Shown here: in pieces, positions 6,780 through 15,255 of the stretch | How the letters are laid out: each line of letters opens with the position of its first letter | Position numbering within the stretch: the stretch's first letter is position 1 | Assembly: GCF_000613405.1 (NCBI RefSeq) | Contig: NZ_BAIX01000009.1 | Span: forward strand, 1-64,000 | Source: Hoylesella enoeca JCM 12259 | GTDB taxonomy: Bacteria > Bacteroidota > Bacteroidia > Bacteroidales > Bacteroidaceae | Length of the DNA stretch: 64,000 nucleotides | Direction: 5' to 3' | Translations under genes and position numbers: made by a program | The notes under the pieces: model-generated | The model's database searches: none | Seen by the model: only the letters and a program-made list of their open reading frames with translations | Told to the model about the DNA's origin: nothing

Positions 6780-8441
6780 TTAAGTAAAAAACATGATAAG
6801 CATTTGGGCAATAATCACGCGAACAAACATCCCCAACGGATAGACCGAAGCATAGCTCACGGCGGGCGTCTCGCCTTTGATCGTGTCGTTGGCATAGGTC
6901 AGTGCCATCGGGTTAGCCATCGAACCGCACAGGATTCCGCAGATAGATCCGAAGTCGAGTCGGCCCATCCGCAAAACGATCAGGCCCACGAGGATCACGG
7001 GAACAAACGTAATCACAAAACCGATACCCACCCAAAGCAAGCCTTCGGGGCGCACAATGGTTTCGAAGAATTGGCTACCGGCATCCAAACCCAGGCACGC
7101 CAAATAAATCGAAAGCCCCAACTTGCGCAGCATCAGCGATGCAGAACGCGTGGTGTAAGAAATGAAATGCGTGCGCGGACCAAGTGATCCGACCAAGATT
7201 CCGACCACGATCGGACCGCCGGCAATGCCCAATCGCACGGGTGCCGACATTCCGGGAATATTCAACGGGATAGCTCCCACAATGAGACCGATCAACACGC
7301 CGAAGAAGATCGCACCCAGATTAGGCTCGTTGAGTTGCTGAATGGCATTGCCAAGGAATTTCGCAGCGTGCTCCACATCATCGTGTTCGCCCACCACAGT
7401 GACGCGATCGCCGTATTGCAAACGCAAATCATTCGTGGCCAGTAATGTGATGTCGCCTCGCATCACACGGCTCACATTCACGCCGTAAGTGCTGCGCAGT
7501 TGCAGCTTTCCGAGTTGTTTGCCATTCAGCTCGGTGCGCGAGATCACGATAACTTTCGATTCCACGGCTTTATCTATGCGATTCCAATCCACTTTCTCGG
7601 CGTTCCAGTCTTTCTCAACTTGCTTTCCGAAGAGTAGCGTTATGGCCTCTACTTCGTCGTCTGTGATCACCATCATCACGTTATCGCCCGTATGTAGTTG
7701 GGTGGTCGACAGTGGAACAATCACCTGTTTGCCGCGCCAGATGCGCGAAATGATAAACTTGAAATGGGTCATTGCCGACACCTGAGCCAAGGTTTTGCCG
7801 TTGAGCGCCGGATTGATCACCACGAATTGGCCCACATAGGTGTGATCTTCTTCGGCCTCGCAGTGCACTTTCAGATCATCGGGACGCACAAACCACTTGC
7901 GCAGAATCACCATGGCGAAAATCACACCGACCACACCGAGCGGATAGGTCACAGCACATCCCAGCGCAGCTCCGCCCGTGGGGAGACCCGATTGCAGCAA
8001 AGCCTGCTGAGCAGCACCTAATGCCGGCGTGTTAGTTGTGGCTCCGCAGAGCAGCCCGATCATGTCGGTCATCGGGATGCTCGTCGCTTGACAGAGTATC
8101 AAAGCCGTCAAAGTGCCCAACACGACAACAGCCAAACTCCAAAGATTCAGTGCGATTCCCTCGTGACGAAGCGATCCGAAGAAGTTGGGGCCCACCGAAA
8201 GTCCCAACGTATAAACAAAAAGCGAAAGTCCGAACGTCTCCACATAATCAAGCGTCTGTGCATCGACGCCCAATCCGAGATGCCCGGCGACGATACCGAT
8301 AAAAAACACAAAGGCGCTACCCAATGATATCCCGAAGAATCGCAGTTTGCCCAACGCAAGTCCGAGTGCGCAGATCAGCGAAATCACCACAACGGTCTGC
8401 GTGGATGAATGCACGGTAAATAAGCTGCTCAACCAGTCCAT
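6780..8441 (-). CDS. AspT/YidE-type putative transporter with two TrkA-C domains
   Basis: A 553-residue membrane protein built as two homologous membrane halves (about residues 10-180 and 375-553, each with five or six hydrophobic segments) around two cytosolic TrkA-C (RCK-C) domains (about 200-285 and 290-370). This is the plan of the aspartate:alanine exchanger family and of YidE/YbjL. The GLLCGATTNTPAL and GILCGSMANPMAL segments are the paired motifs of the duplication. The substrate is unknown; an amino or organic acid is likely. A good minus-strand promoter lies about 30 bases upstream. It is followed by the PPOX gene in the same direction. Confidence 0.8.
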   Translation of the reverse strand: MDWLSSLFTVHSSTQTVVVISLICALGLALGKLRFFGISLGSAFVFFIGIVAGHLGLGVDAQTLDYVETFGLSLFVYTLGLSVGPNFFGSLRHEGIALNLWSLAVVVLGTLTALILCQATSIPMTDMIGLLCGATTNTPALGAAQQALLQSGLPTGGAALGCAVTYPLGVVGVIFAMVILRKWFVRPDDLKVHCEAEEDHTYVGQFVVINPALNGKTLAQVSAMTHFKFIISRIWRGKQVIVPLSTTQLHTGDNVMMVITDDEVEAITLLFGKQVEKDWNAEKVDWNRIDKAVESKVIVISRTELNGKQLGKLQLRSTYGVNVSRVMRGDITLLATNDLRLQYGDRVTVVGEHDDVEHAAKFLGNAIQQLNEPNLGAIFFGVLIGLIVGAIPLNIPGMSAPVRLGIAGGPIVVGILVGSLGPRTHFISYTTRSASLMLRKLGLSIYLACLGLDAGSQFFETIVRPEGLLWVGIGFVITFVPVILVGLIVLRMGRLDFGSICGILCGSMANPMALTYANDTIKGETPAVSYASVYPLGMFVRVIIAQMLIMFFT

Positions 8442-8472
8442 TTGTCTGCCGTCTATAATTGTTTAACGACTG

Positions 8473-8503
8473 CAAAAGTAGTGCAAATCGGAGAGAAAAC
8501 AAA
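8473..8503 (-). promoter_or_regulatory. Promoter of the AspT/YidE-type transporter
   Basis: On the minus strand, TTTG (8503-8500) and TACTTTTG (8480-8473) are spaced 19 bases. The start codon is at 8441. Confidence 0.7.
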
Positions 8504-8725
8504 GCAAACACCGATTTATTACGAATGTCGGGCCGTCACCAGCGGCACAACCGCACCCTAATCGTTTCCCCCATTTTTGAAGCAATCCTTGCCCGCTCCT
8601 CCCAGCAAACCGCCCTCCACACCTCTTCAAACTTCCTCCTCCCTGCATTAACCAGCTCCCCATCCACCAAGCTCCCACCTCGCCCATTTATTAAGCAGTC
8701 TTCGTCCACACATTGCCCCATCCAC

Positions 8726-8835
8726 TCATTCACTCACCTTTGTCCATCCATCTACTCACCACTTCATCTCCATTTACTCTCTGACTAATTCCCATCTACT
8801 CACCACCTCATCTCCATTTACTCCCTAACTGCGAT
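8726..8835. repeat. Pyrimidine-rich tandem repeat, 22-bp pitch (44-bp higher-order repeat)
   Basis: Units begin at 8726, 8748, 8770, 8792 and 8814. Units 2 and 4 share CCATCTACTCACCAC and units 3 and 5 share CCATTTACTC, so the sequence repeats almost exactly every 44 bases and more loosely every 22. There is no internal palindrome. Confidence 0.75.
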
Positions 8836-8844
8836 TGCATTCCT

Positions 8845-8958
8845 CCCTATCTAATTAAATTATCATCATGATGAAAAATATGTATCATCACGATGAAACT
8901 AAAATATCATCACGATGAAACGAAATTATCATCACGATGATAATTCAATTAGATAGGG
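8845..8958. repeat. Palindromic 4x22-bp array of a second sequence family, with inverted flanks
   Basis: Four units begin at 8861, 8883, 8905 and 8927, each opening with TATCATCAYGATGA, itself a dyad (TATCATC and GATGATA). Outer arms 8845-8867 and 8936-8958 are 23-base inverted repeats with one mismatch, running CCCTATCTAATT inward on the left and AATTAGATAGGG on the right. The pitch and unit number equal those of the CAACTAAC family although the sequence differs. Confidence 0.85.
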
Positions 8959-9150
8959 ATCTCTTCAATAGTTTCTATATAGCAAATGAATCGTATCTGC
9001 GTTAGGAAGCGAATGGTGGTTATAGGATAAAGGGACAGAGGCTGTATTGCAAACGGGCAAAGGCTATATCGCAGGGGAATTGAGATGGCATGGCAGGCGG
9101 GTGGCACCAGTTTGTTGCCGGCGAATGAGCCAGCAACAGGGAGCAATAAA

Positions 9151-9188
9151 GAAAGGTTGCAGCGGCCAAACCGTTACTGCAACCTTTC
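9151..9188 (-). terminator. Terminator of upp
   Basis: GAAAGGTTGCAG (9151-9162) pairs with CTGCAACCTTTC (9177-9188). Read on the minus strand, the hairpin is followed by TTTATTGC. Confidence 0.75.
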
Positions 9189-9246
9189 ACATGATCAAGT
9201 TTGTAATTCTGTCTTTTTCCTTAGTGGCATGACGGGCAATCTCTTG

Positions 9247-9906
9247 TCAGAGCTTGTCGCCGTAGCACAAGTCGCCGGCGTCACCAAAGCCCGGAACGAT
9301 GTATTTGTGTTCGTTCATGCCGGGATCTATCGCTGCACACCAAATTGTGGTTTGATCTTCCGGGAACACGCGCTTGATGTGGTCTATTCCCTCGGGATTG
9401 GCTATCACGCAGGCCACATGGATGCGTCGGGGAGTTCCCTTGGTGAGGAATGCTTTATAGCCCAGTTCCATCGAACCTCCCGTTGCCAACATGGGGTCGG
9501 CTATGATGAGGGTTTTGGCGTCGATACTCGGTGTTGCCAGGTATTCCACATGCACGCCCACGTTGTGATGTTCGGCATCGGTGTATTCGCGATAAGCAGA
9601 TACAAAGGCATTGCCGGCATGGTCGAAGATGTTGAGGAAGCCGTTGTGGAACGGCAGGCCGGCACGGAATATTGTTGCCAGCACAATCTTGTCTATGGGC
9701 ACATTCACACGGGAAATGCCCAGGGGAGTGGCTATATCCTTGGCCTCATAAGTCAGGGTTTTGGATATCTCATAGGCTTCCATCTCGCCGATGCGTTGGA
9801 TATTGTTGCGAAAAAGCAGTCGGTTTTTCTGATAATCGACATCGCGCATCTCCGCCAAGTACTGATTAATAATGGAATTGGTGTCGCTGAAATTAATGAC
9901 TTGCAT
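9247..9906 (-). CDS. upp: Uracil phosphoribosyltransferase
   Basis: A 219-residue enzyme of pyrimidine salvage that joins uracil to PRPP to give UMP and pyrophosphate. The PRPP-binding loop is in IADPMLATGGSM near residues 130-141, and the uracil-binding end YIVPGFGDAGD near residues 205-215 matches the family's C-terminal motif. The length is normal. The start MQVINFSDTNS follows a promoter at 9987-10018 by about 75 bases, and a hairpin terminator lies 60 bases after the stop. It is transcribed alone, divergent from pckA. Confidence 0.9.
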   Translation of the reverse strand: MQVINFSDTNSIINQYLAEMRDVDYQKNRLLFRNNIQRIGEMEAYEISKTLTYEAKDIATPLGISRVNVPIDKIVLATIFRAGLPFHNGFLNIFDHAGNAFVSAYREYTDAEHHNVGVHVEYLATPSIDAKTLIIADPMLATGGSMELGYKAFLTKGTPRRIHVACVIANPEGIDHIKRVFPEDQTTIWCAAIDPGMNEHKYIVPGFGDAGDLCYGDKL

Positions 9907-9986
9907 GGTCTTGTCGTGCGGTTTTATGTGATTCTGTTGTACTCTCTATGACGGTGAGTTTGAGAGAGCTATCCGATAATTGAATG

Positions 9987-10018
9987 CAAAAGTAGGAAAA
10001 ATCTCTTTTCTTTGCAAA
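9987..10018 (-). promoter_or_regulatory. Promoter of upp
   Basis: On the minus strand, TTTG (10018-10015) and TACTTTTG (9994-9987) are spaced 20 bases. Confidence 0.7.
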
Positions 10019-10108
10019 GTCTAAATTGCAAATATATTCGAGGTCTCTTGCTTTTTTAATTCTTTAACCTAAAAACGCTTGATGAGTTGTATTTTTGTCA
10101 ACTGATGC

Positions 10109-10139
10109 TTGGCGAGAAAACACAATTTTGCTACCTTTG
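10109..10139 (+). promoter_or_regulatory. Promoter of pckA
   Basis: TTG at 10109-10111 and TACCTTTG at 10132-10139 are spaced 20 bases. The start codon at 10200 leaves a leader of about 55 bases. Confidence 0.65.
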
Positions 10140-10199
10140 CTGCCAATTCAGGTAAAACTGATGGAAAGGTTATAATTCACACTTAAATACATTTACAAA

Positions 10200-11811
10200 A
10201 TGGCAAAGTTTGATAAGTCAGTACTGGAAAAGTACGGAATCACAGGAACAACAGAGGTTCTTTACAACCCCTCTTATGAAGTGTTGTTCAATGAAGAGAC
10301 CAAGGCCGGCTTGAAGGCTATGAAGTTGGTCAGGAGACAGAGCTTGGTGCGATCAATGTTAAGACCGGAATCTACACCGGAAGATCGCCTAAGGATAAGT
10401 TTATCGTTGATGATGAGAACTCACACGACACTGTTTGGTGGACATCCGACGAATATAAGAACGACAATCACCGTGCAAGCAAAGAGACTTGGAATGCCGT
10501 GAAGGATATCGCTAAGAAAGAATTGTCTAACAAGCGGTTGTTTGTTGTAGACGGTTTCTGCGGTACGCACAAAGACACGCGCATGAAGATCCGCTTCATT
10601 ATGGAGGTGGCTTGGCAGGCACATTTCGTGACCAACATGTTTATCCGTCCCAAGAGCGAGGCTGATTTTGATCAAGAGCCCGACTTCGTTGTATACAACG
10701 CGTCGAAAGCTAAGGTGGAGAACTATAAGGAATTGGGCCTGAACTCTGAGACTGCCGTTGTCTTCAACGTAACGAGCAAAGAGCAAGTGATCATCAACAC
10801 ATGGTATGGCGGTGAAATGAAAAAGGGTATGTTCTCGATGATGAACTACTTCTTACCGCTCAAAGGCGTTGCTGCCATGCACTGTTCTGCTAATACCGAC
10901 AAGAACGGAGAAAATACAGCGATCTTCTTCGGATTATCGGGAACAGGTAAAACGACTCTTTCTACCGACCGAAACGTCTCTTGATCGGTGACGACGAGCA
11001 CGGATGGGATGACAAAGGTGTGTTTAACTTCGAGGGTGGTTGCTATGCAAAGGTGATCAACTTGGATAAAGAGGCAGAACCGGATATCTATGGTGCTATC
11101 ACGCGCGATGCTCTTTTGGAGAACGTGACGGTTGACAAAGACGGCAAGATCGACTTTGCTGACAAGAGCGTAACAGAGAACACTCGCGTGTCTTATCCCA
11201 TTTACCACATTAAGAACATACAGCGCCCCGAGTCACAAGGTCCCGCTGCTAAGCAGGTGATCTTCCTTTCGGCCGACGCTTTCGGCGTACTGCCTCCTGT
11301 TTCTATTCTGAACGCAGAACAGACGAAGTATTACTTCCTCTCTGGTTTCACTGCTAAGTTGGCTGGAACAGAGCGTGGCATCACCGAACCGACTCCTACT
11401 TTCTCGGCTTGTTTCGGTCAGGCATTCCTTGAATTGCACCCGACGAAATATGCACACGAACTTGTTCGTCACATGGAGAAGAGTGGCGCAAAGGCTTACT
11501 TGGTAAATACCGGTTGGAACGGAACGGGCAAGCGTATTTCCATTCGTGACACCCGCGGTATCATCGATGCTATTCTCGATCACTCGATCGATAAGGCTCC
11601 GACGAAGACTATCCCTTACTTCAACTTCGTTGTGCCCACAAATCTCAACGGTGTAGATCCGAAGATCCTTGATCCTCGCGACACTTACGCAGATGCTTCG
11701 CAGTGGGAAACCAAAGCAAAGGATCTTGCAGAGCGCTTTATCAAGAACTTCAAGAAATACGAAGGAAATGCAGATGGCAAGGCACTCGTGTCTGCCGGTC
11801 CGCAACTTTAA
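10200..11811 (+). CDS. pckA: Phosphoenolpyruvate carboxykinase (ATP), with two frame breaks
   Basis: Converts oxaloacetate and ATP to PEP, CO2 and ADP, or the reverse in succinate-forming anaerobes. The kinase-1a P-loop GLSGTGKTT and the metal-binding HWGDD-like stretch [10 protein letters not shown] are present. Translation is broken twice. Near 10316 the frame changes between KAGL and GYEVGQE, repaired by a third G in GG 10316-10317. Near 10969 it changes between LSTD and KRLLIGDD, repaired by a third C in CC 10969-10970. With both bases restored the product is 537 residues, the normal length, and conserved throughout. Sequencing deletion is far more likely than loss of a central enzyme. 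A strong terminator follows. Confidence 0.9.
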
Positions 11812-11843
11812 TTCCCATTTGTAATATTGGGATTATCTACAAT

Positions 11844-11871
11844 GGCTCGTCCGCATTACTGCGGACGAGCC
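11844..11871 (+). terminator. Terminator of pckA
   Basis: A perfect 12-bp stem, GGCTCGTCCGCA (11844-11855) with TGCGGACGAGCC (11860-11871), a TTAC loop, then TTTATTATTT. Confidence 0.9.
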
Positions 11872-11970
11872 TTTATTATTTTATCACATCAATACGCGCG
11901 GTAACCCGAAACGGATCTATTTGAACGAAAGATTACGGAGAACAATAAGGGCGAACTTGCTGTTTACGAT

Positions 11971-12010
11971 TTCGCCAGGCATTTACTGTATGCTGTAAAT
12001 GTCTGGCGAA
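11971..12010 (-). terminator. Hairpin at the end of the minus-strand SusCD operon
   Basis: TTCGCCAGGCATTTAC (11971-11986) pairs with GTAAATGTCTGGCGAA (11995-12010) with one mismatch and an 8-base loop. No long T tract on the minus strand; it sits 42 bases after the last stop of the operon. Confidence 0.55.
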
Positions 12011-12051
12011 ATAATTGTGCACAGAATGGGAATCTGCTTAACTATGTAGTA

Positions 12052-14096
12052 TTACTTCTTGGGCGTTTCTTGCTGATAATACAGGTCGCCTGAAAGAATC
12101 TGCCGTACACGGGTGAGTAGTTCGTCGCCTTGCAATGTTAGCGAGATAGCCTTACCCTCTGGGTCGATCAATACGTTCATGGGAATCTCACGCACACCAA
12201 AGAGCTTGGCCGATGGCGAAGATGTGCCTTGGATGTCGCGGGCTTGAATCCAGTCGGGGCTGTTGATGCCAAATGTTTTGAGGGCCTTGCGCCAGGCAGC
12301 TTCATCTTTATCGAGCGAAACGCTTACCAAGGTGAGCTTTGTTTTGGCATGGCATGACTCGGTATACAGCTGTTTCAGTTTGGGCAACTCGCGGCGGCAA
12401 TCAGGGCACCACGAAGCCAGAAGGTAAGTAGAACATATTGGCCCTGGTAGTTGCTAAGCAGTTTTTTTGTTCCATCGGCCAACGGGAGCGTGATGTCGGG
12501 AACATCATTGCCTTGCATCAGATTGAGTGAGCGAACACTGTTGTCGAGGGCTCGCGTATAAGGGCTTGACAGTATCTGCGGCGCAACTGTGGCTACAAGC
12601 TGTCGACCATACTCTTTATTGAAGAGTGGCAGCATATCGCGCTGCATGAGTAGTGGCATAAGGGGTGAGGTGTTGTGATCGAGCAGGAATTGCAGGCGAT
12701 TGGTTGTCAGTGCGATATTGGCTTGGGCACGGAAACGCTTCTCGGCTGCTTTCCCATCTTCCGTGGTCAGAAAGCGCTCGCCTCGGCTGCGGCGCAAAGC
12801 CGAAAGTGAGTCGGCAACCGACTGATCGCATTGCCGAGCCAATGCCTGGTATTGTGCATAAAGATCTTTATCGGGGATATCGGTCAATTCCTCGGGCAAA
12901 ATTGGTATTGTGTTTTGTGTGGCTGAGGCCGATTCGTCGGGTTTCAGTTCGCCATTCTTTATCTTTTTAACCATGTTGAGCAACTGCTCGCCTCGCAAGT
13001 CGAAGGCCACAATGTTGCCCTTGGGACTGATGAGAACCGTACGCGGAACAGCCTCTACATTGTAGAGTTTAGCAGCCGGCGAGCTCCAACCTTTGAGTAC
13101 AGAAGCGTGCAGCCAGTTAGCGTGCGAAAGGTTGTTGCGCGCAATACAGTTGGTCCATTCCTGCTTTTTGCTGTCAATAGAATAGCTTAAGACAGCGAAC
13201 GGAACAGATCCTTCTAATTCTTGCAGCGCCTGCTTGATAACGGGAAATTCGCGGCGGCAAGGGGCACACCACGATGCCCAGAAATCTATCAACACGTATT
13301 TGCCCCGTAAGTCGGCCAAAGTAATGGTTTTCCCGCTGGGAGTTTCACCCTCAATGTCGGGCGCAGGTTTGCCTACCTCTAAACTGGCTGCTCGCAACAA
13401 GTTGGTAAGCTCCCAATACATAGGATGCTGGCGCAACGTAGGTGGCACGGCATTGAGGTATTGCTCTTCGAGAACCTTGGGGGTGAAAAACCTAAACAGA
13501 TCGTATTTGATGATGTAAAGTGCTACCGGCGAGTCGAGATGTTGGCATACGAAGCGCATAGCGGCCGTTCGATAGGAAAGGCTGTTTACGTAGTAGGTGG
13601 CGCGTTGGTAGGGATAAAAGGCTTTATCATTGTTGCGCACTTCGTCAGGTAGATCGGCCAGCGTTTTATCCATTCGCTCTTTTGCCGTTTGCGAATTGGC
13701 TTCATTGAGCGCTTGGTAAGCAAAGAGAACTTCGTTTGCGGGCGTGCCCTTTACTCTTGCACCAACGGGAAAGCGGGCGTCGAAAGGTAACACTGTAATG
13801 TTTCCCGGCTCGAGAAATAGCTGGATGGTTCCATTATCAAATCCCGAAATACGATAGGGAGTAACCTGCTTGGGGGCTGTTCCTTTCAGAGTGAATTGTT
13901 TGTTGGTGACCACGGCCGAATCGACAACAAGTTCTTGCCCATTAACTTCGTGGCTGAGATAAATCTTCTTGACGGTTTGCGGGGTATAGCGCAGGGAGTC
14001 AATGCACATGGTTCCGGTAATGACAAACTGTCCTTCCTGCTGTGCTATCGCACTGCTCACGAAAAATAGTAATGCGGATAATAATTTTTGTCTCAT
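12052..14096 (-). CDS. Double-headed TlpA-type thioredoxin protein (two Trx domains), one frame break
   Basis: The reconstructed product is 681 residues. A signal peptide (MRQKLLSALLFFVSSAIAQ) is followed by a DUF4369-like N-terminal domain, a thioredoxin domain with FWASWCAPCRRE near residue 280, a helical linker, then a second thioredoxin domain with FWASWCPDCRRE. The second domain is split. The frame breaks at CC 12417-12418 (minus strand GG in TTCTGGCTTCG), and a third G restores the CPDC active site and joins the 12052 part. I chose the start at 14096, since the upstream extension lacks a signal peptide. It is the last gene of the operon, 52 bases after the single-domain TlpA gene, and is expected to work as a periplasmic thiol-disulfide reductase. 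Confidence 0.8.
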
Positions 14097-14148
14097 TTTA
14101 AAAGATTGGTTTATTTTCTTTGGATTGAAAAGCGCAGTAGCGCTCATC

Positions 14149-15255
14149 TTAGTTGTTTTTATCGAACAATGCGGCCACAAAAGCCTTTAAACTTTCACCA
14201 TGCAGCCCCGTGGCCATGATGTTATTGTCGGCATCGAGTACGAAAATGGCCGGAATGGCCGTAACGTTGTAGAGTTTTGCAACGGGATCGTTCCAGGCTT
14301 TGAGTGACGAAGTTTGTGTCCAACTAAGCCCGTCTTTTTGCACAGCTGCCACCCAACGCTCGCGATTGTCATCAAGCGACACGTTGACAATTTCCAGTCC
14401 ACGTCGGTGGAACTCGGCATAGAGCTGCTTTAATATGGGGTTGTTGAGTCGGCAAGGGCCACACCATGACGCCCAGAAATCGACAATCTTTACTCGCCCT
14501 TTCATCTTACTAAGCGTAAACGATGTCCCTTCGAGGGTGGGGAGTGTAAAGTCGGGTGCCGGACTTCCCTTACTAACCTTAGAGAGGCGGGCAATGCGTT
14601 GTTGTAAGATGACTCCACTTCTACTTTGTTTTGCTCGCTCGCCGAGCTGTGCATACAATTGCCTGCATATATTTAAAGGAGAGTCTTGAGTCTCTATCTG
14701 TTGTAGTTGTAGATGGGCCGAAAGGATATTGTCGTTATCAGCCATAAAGGTTGTGCGACGCGTTTCGAGTTCGTTTTGCAGCACTTTAATGCTGTCGTTT
14801 AGTTTGCTTGCGCTGCCATACCGTAGCGCTTTGCGAAGACTATCGCATCGCTGTTGCAGGTTAGCGACGGCAAGTATCAATTTGCGCTGACCTTGTTCGA
14901 ATGCTATCTGCCGATTTTGCAATACGCCTCCCGTGATGGGGTAGAGCTCGCCATCTCGCAACGTTGCCTGATAGTTGCCTCCCGGTTCTAAGAAGAAAGA
15001 GAAGCCTCCTTGATAACCATCTATTGACAGACGAGCAGCGAGTGGTTCGCTCACGTCTATTTCCTGGATGGAAAAGCCTTTATTTGTGAACGCCACGGTG
15101 CGAAGCGTGTCCCATCGGCTTTCCGAGCTGCGAACAATGAGATGGATCTTGCCTGAAGCAAGCCCCTCTACCTGTCCTTTGATGAGACTTTTCTGTTGAG
15201 CCTGCACTACATTGGTAACGAGCAAGAGCGATGTTGCTACGAAAAGTGCTTTCAT
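14149..15255 (-). CDS. TlpA-family thiol-disulfide oxidoreductase with DUF4369 domain
   Basis: A 368-residue secreted or membrane-anchored protein with a signal peptide at about residues 1-20. The N-terminal DUF4369-like beta domain (about 24-120) is followed by a helical linker (about 120-215) and a C-terminal AhpC/TSA-type thioredoxin domain (about 230-368). The active site is in DFWASWCGPCRLN near residue 260, and the cis-Pro strand is in VTAIPAIFVLD. It starts directly at the end of the PKD-like lipoprotein gene, so the two are translationally coupled. It probably reduces or isomerises disulfides in the periplasm, perhaps on cargo brought in by the SusCD pair (inference). Confidence 0.85.
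   Translation of the reverse strand: MKALFVATSLLLVTNVVQAQQKSLIKGQVEGLASGKIHLIVRSSESRWDTLRTVAFTNKGFSIQEIDVSEPLAARLSIDGYQGGFSFFLEPGGNYQATLRDGELYPITGGVLQNRQIAFEQGQRKLILAVANLQQRCDSLRKALRYGSASKLNDSIKVLQNELETRRTTFMADNDNILSAHLQLQQIETQDSPLNICRQLYAQLGERAKQSRSGVILQQRIARLSKVSKGSPAPDFTLPTLEGTSFTLSKMKGRVKIVDFWASWCGPCRLNNPILKQLYAEFHRRGLEIVNVSLDDNRERWVAAVQKDGLSWTQTSSLKAWNDPVAKLYNVTAIPAIFVLDADNNIMATGLHGESLKAFVAALFDKNN

Larger units (their letters stand above)
8504..9150. other. Long gene-free region with repeats
   Basis: No frame here has convincing protein character. 8560-8725 is pyrimidine-rich on the plus strand, 8726-8835 holds the pyrimidine-rich 22-bp repeats, and 8845-8958 the palindromic array. 8960-9150 shows no recognised element. 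The upp terminator begins at 9151. Confidence 0.6.

Noticed and set aside
8459-8788. Reading frames in the pyrimidine-rich region
   Set aside because: Products are Ser/Pro/His-rich low-complexity sequence produced by the repeats; no start context or domain.
8861-8948. CRISPR array
   Set aside because: The pitch is only 22 bases, the non-conserved part of each unit is 6-8 bases and not spacer-like, and there is no cas gene.
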